This document shows, piece after piece, positions 1 to 5,706 of a DNA stretch of 7,927 nt. Position 1 is the first letter of the stretch; each line of letters opens with the position of its first letter. The notes under the pieces were generated by a model. It was not told the DNA's origin. It did not search any database and was given only the letters and a program-made list of their open reading frames with translations. A program made the position numbers and the translations under genes. Origin of the DNA: Weeksellaceae bacterium (GTDB lineage: Bacteria; Bacteroidota; Bacteroidia; Flavobacteriales; Weeksellaceae); NCBI GenBank assembly GCA_022701475.1, contig JAKOOI010000440.1, positions 1-7,927 of the forward strand, read 5' to 3'.

Positions 1-2
1 AT

Positions 3-284
3 TTTTATTCCAATCACTGGCTTTCTGCAATTGTAGTTAATCCTCAGGTTACCGGAAAAACAAGGGAAGCGCTGAGAATGGCATTTCTTGAAGATAACAT
101 AGAATCCAGGCCATTGTGGAAGCCGATGCACCTGCAGCCGGTTTTTGAAAATGCGCCTTTTTACGGAAATGGGATTTCTGAGAAATTATTCAGTGATGGT
201 CTCTGCCTCCCTTCAGGATCCAATCTTACGGAAGAGGAAAAAAAGAGAATTGCAGAAGCCGTTAACCGCTTCTTTGAAAAATAA
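3..284 (+). CDS. DegT/DnrJ/EryC1/StrS-family aminotransferase, C-terminal fragment (5' end outside window)
   Basis: The frame is open from the first bases of the window (codon boundary at position 3) to the TAA at 282-284, giving 94 visible C-terminal residues. The visible part has the family's end pattern: an N-H-W-L-S strand near the start, then a helix, then the segment IESRPLWKPMHLQPVF with its conserved Arg and the H-x-Q-P turn. It ends in a helix with LPSGSNLTEEE, as in PglE-, ArnB- and WecE-like enzymes. These PLP enzymes aminate 4-keto sugar nucleotides in the cytoplasm to make amino sugars for surface glycans. The PLP lysine lies upstream, outside the window. The next gene starts 8 bp downstream and encodes a PglC-like transferase, so the two probably act in one pathway and one operon. 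An ATG at 78 is internal and is not the start. The sugar substrate cannot be read from this fragment. Confidence 0.85.
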   Translation, partial: FYSNHWLSAIVVNPQVTGKTREALRMAFLEDNIESRPLWKPMHLQPVFENAPFYGNGISEKLFSDGLCLPSGSNLTEEEKKRIAEAVNRFFEK

Positions 285-292
285 GCCATAAA

Positions 293-865
293 ATGAATCA
301 TTACAGGCATTGGAAATTTGTTTTCGACAGCATCCTGGCAATCATGTTGCTTACCGTACTGTTGCCTCTGATGATTCTATTGCTTGTTATTGCAGGTGCC
401 GATACCCGTTCCGGAGGATTATTCTTCCAGAAAAGGGTAGGGCGGTCCGGAAAAACATTCACCATTTATAAATTCAGGACGATAAAGAAAGATGGCACAA
501 AATGCTCTGCAACCGGAGCATTCCTTAGGAAGTTCAAACTGGATGAGTTGCCGCAGCTCTTCAATATCCTGAGCGGGGATATGAGCTTTGTAGGGCCCCG
601 TCCGGATGTTGAAGGATATTATGACCGGCTGAGCGGGAAAGACCGTAACGTGCTGCAGCTGAGACCCGGGATTACCTCCGAAGCCAGTATCAAATACAGC
701 AATGAAGAGGAAATTCTGAAAGCTCAGAAAAATCCCATGCAATACAATGATGAAGTGGTATTTCCGGATAAGATAAAAATGAACCTGCATTACCTGGAGA
801 ACATGTCGTTTTCAGGCGATATGAAAATTTTGATGCGTACCGTTTTCAGAATTTTTTTTAAATAA
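293..865 (+). CDS. Bacterial sugar transferase (small monotopic phosphoglycosyl transferase, PglC/WcaJ catalytic-domain family)
   Basis: This 190-residue protein has the layout of the small monotopic phosphoglycosyl transferases, which load the first sugar-1-phosphate of a repeat unit onto undecaprenyl phosphate at the inner membrane. Residues about 8-35 form a hydrophobic segment with an internal Pro (P25), as expected for the re-entrant membrane helix. Then come F-F-Q-K-R-V-G (44-50), K-F-R-T (60-63), the catalytic D84-E85 pair in LDELPQLFN, and GDMSFVGPRP (95-104). Compared with C. jejuni PglC as I remember it, the loop between KFRT and LDEL is about ten residues shorter. After RPGIT (124-128) it has SEASIKYSNEEE instead of the GWAQVNGR seen in PglC; this variant occurs in a recognisable subgroup of the family. 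It sits 8 bp after the aminotransferase gene and 25 bp before rfbC, which points to an operon for capsule, O-antigen or glycoprotein glycans. The sugar it transfers is not determinable here. Confidence 0.9.
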   Translation: MNHYRHWKFVFDSILAIMLLTVLLPLMILLLVIAGADTRSGGLFFQKRVGRSGKTFTIYKFRTIKKDGTKCSATGAFLRKFKLDELPQLFNILSGDMSFVGPRPDVEGYYDRLSGKDRNVLQLRPGITSEASIKYSNEEEILKAQKNPMQYNDEVVFPDKIKMNLHYLENMSFSGDMKILMRTVFRIFFK

Positions 866-890
866 ATAACAATAAAGATCAATTATACCA

Positions 891-1436
891 ATGAAAATAA
901 AAGAAACCCCTTTAAAAGACTGCTACATTATTGAACCTACCGTTTTTGAAGACGAAAGAGGGTATTTTTTTGAAAAATTCAATGAAAAAAAGTTTGAAGA
1001 ACTCACCGGGATGAACGGGCATTTCGTTCAGGATAATATTTCAAAGTCTTCGTACGGCGTGCTTCGGGGCCTTCATCTCCAGAAAGGTGAGCATGCACAG
1101 GCCAAGCTGGTTTCCTGCCTTGAAGGAAAAGTATGGGACGTAGCAGTGGACCTCAGGGAAGACTCCCCAACTTTCGGGCAATGGTTTGGAATTGAGCTGA
1201 CTGCGGAAAACAAAACCCAGCTGTATATTCCGAGAGGCTTCGGACACGGGTTTTCCGTACTCAGCGAAACGGCCGTATTTGCTTATAAGTGTGATAATTT
1301 CTACAGTAAAGAAGCGGAAGGCAGCGTAAAATACAACGACCCGGATCTGAATATCGACTGGAAAATTGCTGACGGTGATGCCGTACTCTCCGAAAAAGAT
1401 GAAAACGCACCGGGTTTCAAAGAAAAGAATTTTTAA
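891..1436 (+). CDS. rfbC: dTDP-4-dehydrorhamnose 3,5-epimerase
   Basis: This 181-residue cupin enzyme epimerises C3 and C5 of dTDP-4-keto-6-deoxyglucose to give dTDP-4-keto-rhamnose, the third step of dTDP-L-rhamnose synthesis in the cytoplasm. The length is normal for RmlC/RfbC. Visible family motifs are DERGYFFEKFNEKKF (21-35), VQDNISKSSYGVLRGLHLQ (46-64) with catalytic H62, K72, the strand PRGFGHGF (114-121), Y132 in AYKC, and the late SEKD with D170. These match the His/Lys/Tyr/Asp set described for RmlC. It is the last gene of the polysaccharide operon: 25 bp after the sugar transferase and followed by a terminator. The partner genes rfbA, rfbB and rfbD are not in the window and may lie upstream. 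The ATG at 891 fits the family's N-terminus (MKI-x-ET-P-L-x-DC). Confidence 0.96.
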   Translation: MKIKETPLKDCYIIEPTVFEDERGYFFEKFNEKKFEELTGMNGHFVQDNISKSSYGVLRGLHLQKGEHAQAKLVSCLEGKVWDVAVDLREDSPTFGQWFGIELTAENKTQLYIPRGFGHGFSVLSETAVFAYKCDNFYSKEAEGSVKYNDPDLNIDWKIADGDAVLSEKDENAPGFKEKNF

Positions 1437-1449
1437 AATACCGCATTGA

Positions 1450-1480
1450 AAGTCACTTTATTAAAGTGGCTTTTATTTTT
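1450..1480 (+). terminator. Rho-independent terminator after rfbC
   Basis: AAGTCACTTT (1450-1459) and AAAGTGGCTT (1463-1472) form a 10-bp stem with one G-T wobble and a 3-nt loop. The T-rich tract TTTTATTTTT follows. The hairpin begins 13 bases after the rfbC stop codon and closes the polysaccharide operon before rimO. Confidence 0.8.
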
Positions 1481-1504
1481 TAATCCATACTCTCCGATAT
1501 TTTG

Positions 1505-1512
1505 TATCTTTG
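1505..1512 (+). promoter_or_regulatory. Candidate -7 promoter element of rimO (TATCTTTG)
   Basis: TATCTTTG matches the Bacteroidota -7 consensus TAnnTTTG at every fixed base and is followed by C, as is common. No good TTG -33 box is visible about 23 bases upstream; that stretch is the T-rich tail of the preceding terminator. Transcription would start near 1519, leaving a leader of about a dozen bases before the rimO ATG at 1532. This element also rules out the in-frame TTG at 1502 as the start. Confidence 0.65.
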
Positions 1513-1531
1513 CAGACTCAAAATCAAAAAG

Positions 1532-2833
1532 ATGCGCACAAAATCTGTAGGTAAAAAGAAAATCAATGTAGTAACCCTTGGCTGTTCCAAGAATGTATAC
1601 GATTCCGAAGTCCTCATGAGTCAGCTGAAAGCCAACGGCAAAGAAGTGGTACATGAAGACAGGGGCGATATTGTAGTCATTAATACCTGCGGATTCATCG
1701 ATAATGCCAAAGAAGAATCCATCAACACGATTCTTGACTATGTGGAAGCCAAAAACAGGGGTGAGGTGGAAAAAGTTTTCGTTACCGGCTGTTTGTCCGA
1801 AAGATATAAGCCGGATCTCATTCGCGAAATCCCGGATGTGGACCAATATTTCGGAACCAGGGATCTTCCCGTTTTACTAAAACATCTGGGCGCAGATTAC
1901 AAGCATGAGCTGGTAGGAGAAAGATTAACCACCACGCCTAAGCATTATGCCTACCTTAAAATCTCTGAAGGCTGCGACAGGCCCTGTTCTTTCTGTGCCA
2001 TCCCGCTGATGAGAGGCGGGCACCTGTCCACTCCCATCGAGAAACTGGTGACGGAAGCACAGAAGCTGGCAAAAAAAGGCACCAAGGAACTGATCCTTAT
2101 TGCCCAGGACCTTACGTACTACGGACTGGATATTTATAAAAGACGTGCCCTCGGCGATTTGCTGAAAGAACTGGTGAAAGTAGAAGGAATTGAATGGATC
2201 CGCCTGCACTATGCTTTCCCGAGCGGTTTCCCGGAAGATGTCCTGGATATCATCAGGGAAGAGCCGAAAGTCTGCAATTACATTGATATCCCTTTACAGC
2301 ACATCAATTCGGAACTGCTGAAATCCATGAAGAGAGGAACTACCCATGAAAAGACCGATGCGCTGCTGGCTAAATTCAGGGAAAAAGTGCCGGATATGGC
2401 CATCCGTACGACTCTTATCGTAGGCTATCCCGGTGAGACCGAAGAAATTTTTCAGGAACTCAAAGACTGGGTAAAAGAACAGAAATTTGACCGTCTGGGA
2501 TGTTTTACCTATTCCCATGAAGAAAATACCGGAGCGTATGTCCTGGAAGACGATATTCCACAGGAAGTGAAGGAAGCAAGGGTTGAGGAAATCATGGAGC
2601 TGCAGTCGCAGATTTCGTGGGAGAAAAACCAGGAAAAAATCGGGCGTACCTTTAAATGTGTTTTCGACCGTAAGGAACGGAATTATTTTGTCGGAAGAAC
2701 AGAATATGATTCCCCGGATGTAGACAATACCGTATTGGTGTCCGCAGAAGATACCTATATCTCGATCGGCGATTTTGCCCATGTACGAATTACTTCTGCA
2801 GAGGAATTCGATCTCTATGGAGAACTGATTTAG
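1532..2833 (+). CDS. rimO: Ribosomal protein uS12 (S12) Asp methylthiotransferase RimO
   Basis: RimO is a radical-SAM enzyme with two Fe-S clusters that adds a methylthio group to the beta-carbon of a conserved Asp of ribosomal protein S12. With the ATG at 1532 the protein has 433 residues, normal for the family. The N-terminal UPF0004 domain carries the three auxiliary-cluster cysteines C18 (LGCSKN), C53 (NTCGF) and C87 (TGCLSERY). The radical-SAM triad is C148, C152 and C155 in EGCDRPCSFCAIP. GYPGET (298-303) is a further family motif. Residues from about 368 to the end form the TRAM domain. RGGHLSTP and the short S-x-EN-TGAY segment favour RimO over MiaB. An upstream in-frame TTG at 1502 is rejected because it lies within the -7 promoter element. 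The gene stands alone between two terminators. Confidence 0.96.
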   Translation: MRTKSVGKKKINVVTLGCSKNVYDSEVLMSQLKANGKEVVHEDRGDIVVINTCGFIDNAKEESINTILDYVEAKNRGEVEKVFVTGCLSERYKPDLIREIPDVDQYFGTRDLPVLLKHLGADYKHELVGERLTTTPKHYAYLKISEGCDRPCSFCAIPLMRGGHLSTPIEKLVTEAQKLAKKGTKELILIAQDLTYYGLDIYKRRALGDLLKELVKVEGIEWIRLHYAFPSGFPEDVLDIIREEPKVCNYIDIPLQHINSELLKSMKRGTTHEKTDALLAKFREKVPDMAIRTTLIVGYPGETEEIFQELKDWVKEQKFDRLGCFTYSHEENTGAYVLEDDIPQEVKEARVEEIMELQSQISWEKNQEKIGRTFKCVFDRKERNYFVGRTEYDSPDVDNTVLVSAEDTYISIGDFAHVRITSAEEFDLYGELI

Positions 2834-2856
2834 CATCATATTCATACTGTAAACAT

Positions 2857-2890
2857 AAAACCGGTGATTATTTCACCGGTTTTTTTTTAT
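2857..2890 (+). terminator. Rho-independent terminator after rimO
   Basis: AAAACCGGTGA (2857-2867) pairs perfectly with TCACCGGTTTT (2873-2883) around the loop TTATT. The T run continues to 2888. It is the strongest intrinsic terminator in the window and starts 23 bases after the rimO stop. Confidence 0.92.
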
Positions 2891-3155
2891 TGACTTTCAA
2901 TATATTGCTGCACAGATATGTATTTGGTAATTCTGAATGATTATAAATCTTAATTTATTTCATTTCAGATATGGCGATGGAATGCCTGAAGAGTCCTGAT
3001 AGCCATATTAATGCAGAAAGTATTACTTCTTTACATTTTAACAAATGAAATTTTTTATGATGTACAAATGCGTGATTTCTAATCATTTGCTATTTTATAA
3101 GTCTCTGATTATCAATGATTAATTTTTTCAGGAAAACAATATTTTTCAGTAATTT

Positions 3156-3280
3156 GTTAATTTTATTAACTTTTATGCCTTTAATTTAACTTTTTTTAAC
3201 GGTATTGTTTAGTCATTTGATAATCATATGTTTATAATTGGATTTAACAAAAAATTAAGTTTTTATTAACTCGTGTTAAC
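3156..3280 (+). promoter_or_regulatory. Cluster of six TTAAC boxes upstream of the rlpA-like gene
   Basis: TTAAC occurs at 3166, 3186, 3196, 3244, 3266 and 3276. The spacing is 20 and 10 bases in the first group of three, and 22 and 10 in the second, so sites fall about one or two helical turns apart. The first box forms an inverted pair GTTAA-TTTTA-TTAAC (3156-3170), and the last lies in the palindrome GTTAAC (3275-3280). The two groups flank the candidate promoter at 3204-3234. This arrangement could be a repeated operator or a bent-DNA element. No regulator is known from the sequence. Confidence 0.4.
3204..3234 (+). promoter_or_regulatory. Candidate promoter of the rlpA-like gene
   Basis: ATTG (3204-3207) is followed after 19 bases by TATGTTTA (3227-3234), close to the Bacteroidota pattern TTTG-N19-TAnnTTTG. 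Transcription would start near 3241, leaving a leader of about 105 bases. An alternative -7 element, TACATTTG at 3312-3319, fits the consensus perfectly but lacks a -33 box at the right distance. Confidence 0.4.
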
Positions 3281-3347
3281 ATATAAAATAGGTGGGATTA
3301 AAGTTTCCTGATACATTTGTCCGGTCAAAAATTTTTAAATATTCAAC

Positions 3348-3719
3348 ATGATAAAAAGATATATTCTTCTACTCATAATGATCATTTCAGCCTTCGGCAT
3401 TTATTCTTTCAAAAACAATACCGCTGAAGCCATAAAAACAAGCTATGCATCTTATTATCATAATAAATTCAACGGTAAAAAGACAGCCAGCGGTGAAATT
3501 TTCAGCAATGCAAAGTTCACAGCAGCCAACAGGACACTTCCTTTCGGAACCCATATCAGGGTAACCAATCTGAAAAACGGTAAAGAAGTCATTGTAAAAA
3601 TTAATGACAGGGGACCTTACCACTCATCAAGAGCGCTGGATATGTCCAAAGCAGCTTTCGATGAAATCGGGGCGCCCGGGAGCGGAACCATTCCGGTGGA
3701 ATATGAAGTAGTCAATTGA
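3348..3719 (+). CDS. Short secreted RlpA-like double-psi beta-barrel protein
   Basis: This 123-residue protein begins with Lys/Arg and a hydrophobic stretch (about 5-19), a likely signal peptide cleaved somewhere in the SFKNNTAEA region (20-28). No lipobox Cys is present, unlike E. coli and Pseudomonas RlpA lipoproteins. The rest is essentially one double-psi beta-barrel: ASYYHNKFNGKKTASGE (34-50), AANRTLPFGT (59-68), VTNLKNGKEVIVKINDRGPY (72-91) and R-ALDMSKAAF (95-104). RlpA proteins cleave peptidoglycan glycan strands that lack stem peptides. The acidic residues E50 and D87 are present, but where P. aeruginosa RlpA has its important His (AAHKTLP) this protein has Asn61. There is no SPOR domain, so septal targeting is not expected from the sequence. 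Lytic activity is uncertain; a wall-binding or modified role is possible. It is transcribed alone and converges with xth. Confidence 0.85.
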   Translation: MIKRYILLLIMIISAFGIYSFKNNTAEAIKTSYASYYHNKFNGKKTASGEIFSNAKFTAANRTLPFGTHIRVTNLKNGKEVIVKINDRGPYHSSRALDMSKAAFDEIGAPGSGTIPVEYEVVN

Positions 3720-3746
3720 TTTTCCGGTACCATCTGAAATACATAA

Positions 3747-3775
3747 AGCCAGCATATTGCTGGCTCTTTCTATTT
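3747..3775 (+). terminator. Terminator between the convergent rlpA-like and xth genes
   Basis: AGCCAGCA (3747-3754) pairs perfectly with TGCTGGCT (3758-3765) around a 3-base loop. The T-rich CTTTCTATTTTT follows on the + strand. On the - strand the hairpin is followed only by a broken T tract, so it may end transcription less well from that side. It lies in the 56-bp gap between the two stop codons. Confidence 0.75.
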
Positions 3776-4540
3776 TTAAAGGTCAAGTTCCACAAGTGCG
3801 GGGCAATGGTCCGAATGGGCTGCTTCTTTAAGAATAACAGCCCTGGACAGCCGGTCTTTCAGGCTGTATGATGTAAAATTATAATCCAGTCTCCATCCCT
3901 TGTTCTTGGCTCGGGCATTCTGCCGGTAGCTCCACCAGGTATAATGGTCAGGCTCATTATTAAAGTAGCGGAAACTGTCGATCAGCTCACATTCATTGAT
4001 GAAATCCGTCATCCATTCCCTTTCCATGGGCAGGAATCCTGAGACATTTTTCAGCCGTACCGGATCATGGATATCAACCGCTTCATGGCAGATATTGAAA
4101 TCCCCTGAAATAATAAGGTTCGGTACTTCTTTTTTCAGATTTTTAATATACTCCAGGAAATCGCGGCAGAATTCCATTTTAAACTCCAGCCTCTCGATAT
4201 TGGAAGCGGAAGGCACATAGACGGAAATGGCTGAAAAACCATCAAAATCCGCCCGGATAATCCTTCCTTCGCAATCATAGCTTTCAATACCGCAACCGAA
4301 TTCCACATGACGGGGCTTTATTTTCGAAGCAATGCCCACACCGCTGTATCCTTTTCTCACTGCTGAATGCCAGTAGCTGTGATAGCCCAGTTTTTCAAGA
4401 CTTTCGATATCGATCTGATCGTTTCCGGCTTTGCTTTCCTGGATACAGATCACATCGGGGTCTGCCGTCTTCAGCCATCCTAAGAAATCTTTGGTAAAGG
4501 CGGCGCGGATTCCGTTGACGTTGTAAGTGATAAGTTTCAT
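3776..4540 (-). CDS. xth: Exodeoxyribonuclease III (class II AP endonuclease family)
   Basis: The 254-residue protein has the full endonuclease/exonuclease/phosphatase fold signature of ExoIII. It nicks DNA 5' to abasic sites and trims 3' blocking groups in base excision repair in the cytoplasm. Visible active-site elements are N7 (TYNVNGIRAA), E35 (CIQESK), Y108 (SVYVPS), D147 and N149 (ISGDFNI), R217-D219 (WRLDYNF) and the terminal SDHCP with D244-H245. Length and start are as expected for the family, with MKLITYNVNG at the very N-terminus. Bacteroidota often name this gene xth or exoA. It is transcribed alone; no matching -7 element was found in the upstream sequence on the - strand. Confidence 0.95.
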   Translation of the reverse strand: MKLITYNVNGIRAAFTKDFLGWLKTADPDVICIQESKAGNDQIDIESLEKLGYHSYWHSAVRKGYSGVGIASKIKPRHVEFGCGIESYDCEGRIIRADFDGFSAISVYVPSASNIERLEFKMEFCRDFLEYIKNLKKEVPNLIISGDFNICHEAVDIHDPVRLKNVSGFLPMEREWMTDFINECELIDSFRYFNNEPDHYTWWSYRQNARAKNKGWRLDYNFTSYSLKDRLSRAVILKEAAHSDHCPALVELDL

Positions 4541-5227
4541 GAGTCTTTGATAAAAATGTTAGAATATTTATGATATCGTAAAAGCAGGTTTCATTCATTG
4601 TCCCTGGTGCCTGCAGTCTGACGAAAAATTGGTACAGACTGAGACCTGTCGAAAATGATTTATTTTTGCGAAGATATGATTTATTTGGCTTCCGGAAAAA
4701 GTGCAGTGCCTGCCATGATATGAATTAAGCAAAAAATCACCCGGTGATCTTTAGTCAGCCCGCCCGGGCCTGGTCCGTTAGCCGTTACATTTTATTTCAT
4801 CCTGTTGCAATGCATCTGCAGAATGGTATTTTGCCTGTGATGATGATTCCGGTCTGCAATTTCAGCAGGCCCTGCTTCCCCTGCCTATTCAGTATATTTT
4901 AGCAGCAAGGCATTTACGGTACGGCGGCGGTTATCCCGCGGGGTGCCGGTAGTGTTATTTACAAAGACTCTGTTTGTCGGCTTTTTTGTCAGTTCTATCG
5001 CGGAAAAACAGGATATTTTTACAATGTCCTATTAAGAGCCTGTTATCTTTAGATGATGTAACTGATTTTGCGTAGTACGTTTCAGCATGCTCTGGCAGAT
5101 GGTAGCCTTCAGGGCAGATTTTTATTTGTATTCAATTCTGCATGCAATCATGATTTGCAGGATAAGGTAGCTCATCTAAATGTAAATGAAGTATGAATAA
5201 ATCCCAATTAACAATAAAAATGAATTT
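4541..5227. other. Long intergenic region between xth and the RiPP precursor gene
   Basis: No open frame in these 687 bases looks like a gene. The GC content appears higher than in the spacer before the rlpA-like gene, so it may contain decayed or foreign sequence, but I recognise no remnant. Small structures seen: an inverted pair CAGTCTG/CAGACTG (4614-4620 and 4635-4641) in the xth leader, a perfect -7 motif TATTTTTG at 4661-4668 on the + strand, a 13-base palindrome ATCACCCGGTGAT (4736-4748), and a weak hairpin followed by six T at 4945-4987. The last 75 bases carry the candidate promoter of the precursor gene. Confidence 0.6.
5154..5184 (+). promoter_or_regulatory. Candidate promoter of the RiPP precursor gene
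   Basis: TTTG (5154-5157) is followed after exactly 19 bases by TAAATGTA (5177-5184). The -33 box and spacing fit the Bacteroidota consensus, while the -7 box matches four of six fixed positions. Transcription would start near 5191, giving a leader of roughly 37 bases. An earlier ATG at 5220 opens a frame of only three codons before TGA and overlaps the leader; the precursor ATG is at 5228. Confidence 0.35.
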
Positions 5228-5560
5228 ATGAATGTACAAAACGACCAAGAAATTTTACAGTCTGTTGTAAAAAAGGCATGGAAAGATCCCGTATTTAAAA
5301 GCAGCTTGATCCAGAATCCCGTTGCTGTAATGGAGGCCTTCCTGGGCCGGCCAATTCAGTTGCCGGATGGGAAGAATCTGGCATTTGTGGATCAGACCGA
5401 TTCTTCCACGATTTTCGTAAACATTCCGGCTGAGATCGATACTGAAGATATGGAATTGGATGAGGATCAGCTCGACATTATATCCGGAGGTACTGCCGGG
5501 GACCCGCCGATTTACATAAAACCGATCAATTCAGATGGTAGTATTTTTGGCGGAAACTAA
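5228..5560 (+). CDS. NHLP-type RiPP precursor peptide (nitrile hydratase-like leader, Gly-Gly cleavage site)
   Basis: This 110-residue protein matches the NHLP leader class, whose leaders resemble the nitrile hydratase alpha subunit and direct ribosomally made peptides to modifying enzymes and a peptidase-containing ABC exporter. Evidence: VVKKAWKDPVFKSSLIQNPV (13-32) resembles the A-x-x-DP-x-F-x-x-LL-x-DP helix. It is followed by a predicted beta part with LPDGKNLAFVDQ (45-56) and FVNIPAEI (63-70), an acidic stretch (DTEDMELDEDQLD), and the export-type end LDIISGG (82-88). Cleavage after G88 would release a 22-residue core starting TAGDPPIYIKPINSDG and ending FGGN. The core has one Thr, two Ser, one Lys, two Asp and no Cys, so thioether, thiazole and disulfide chemistry are excluded, while ester or amide links, backbone changes or no change remain possible. 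The whole protein lacks Cys. No maturation enzyme or transporter is adjacent. The gene is closed by its own terminator. Confidence 0.82.
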   Translation: MNVQNDQEILQSVVKKAWKDPVFKSSLIQNPVAVMEAFLGRPIQLPDGKNLAFVDQTDSSTIFVNIPAEIDTEDMELDEDQLDIISGGTAGDPPIYIKPINSDGSIFGGN

Positions 5561-5579
5561 ATGTTGACAGATCCTGTAC

Positions 5580-5625
5580 ATCGTATATAGCTCCTGATCC
5601 GGGAGTTGTATACGATTTGTTTTTT
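5580..5625 (+). terminator. Long terminator hairpin after the RiPP precursor gene
   Basis: ATCGTATATAGCTCC (5580-5594) pairs with GGAGTTGTATACGAT (5602-5616) over 15 bp with two G-T wobbles and a 7-base loop, followed by TTGTTTTTT. It separates the precursor from the cyclase gene. Partial readthrough is possible, and the downstream gene has no obvious promoter of its own in the 80 bases that remain. Confidence 0.85.
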
Positions 5626-5706
5626 AACGGAGACGCACCGTAATGTACTGCTTCCCGGTTGCCGGAAGCTGTCCGATTATTCCCGATTCCTAAAACAAAA
5701 TTCCTG

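Larger units (their letters stand above)
2891..3347. other. AT-rich intergenic region between rimO and the rlpA-like gene
   Basis: This stretch of about 460 bases has no convincing reading frame on either strand. Its first half shows nothing I can name. From about 3150 on it becomes very AT-rich and carries a cluster of TTAAC pentamers and two candidate promoter elements (listed separately). It most likely serves as the upstream control region of the rlpA-like gene. Confidence 0.6.

Noticed and set aside
1502..1531. N-terminal extension of RimO from a TTG start at 1502
   Set aside because: The TTG lies within the TATCTTTG promoter context, before the likely transcription start, and the added residues do not resemble the family. 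The ATG at 1532 gives a normal N-terminus.
4395..4598. Small minus-strand frame overlapping the start of xth
   Set aside because: Most of it is the out-of-frame reading of xth codons. No family resemblance.
4900..5035. Short hydrophobic open frame (translation includes RGVPVVLFTKTLFVGFF) ending at a TAA near 5035
   Set aside because: It is under 50 codons, has no clear start, promoter or recognisable family, and may be chance in a GC-richer stretch.
5651..5671. Resemblance between CCGGTTGCCGGAAGC upstream of the cyclase and the CCGG hairpin of the terminal repeat
   Set aside because: Only the short CCGG and GGAAGC pieces are shared, with different spacing. Not enough to call a common element.
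5659..5706. N-terminal extension of the cyclase from a TTG at 5659
   Set aside because: The 16 extra residues would bury the signal peptide. The ATG at 5707 places the hydrophobic segment at the very N-terminus.
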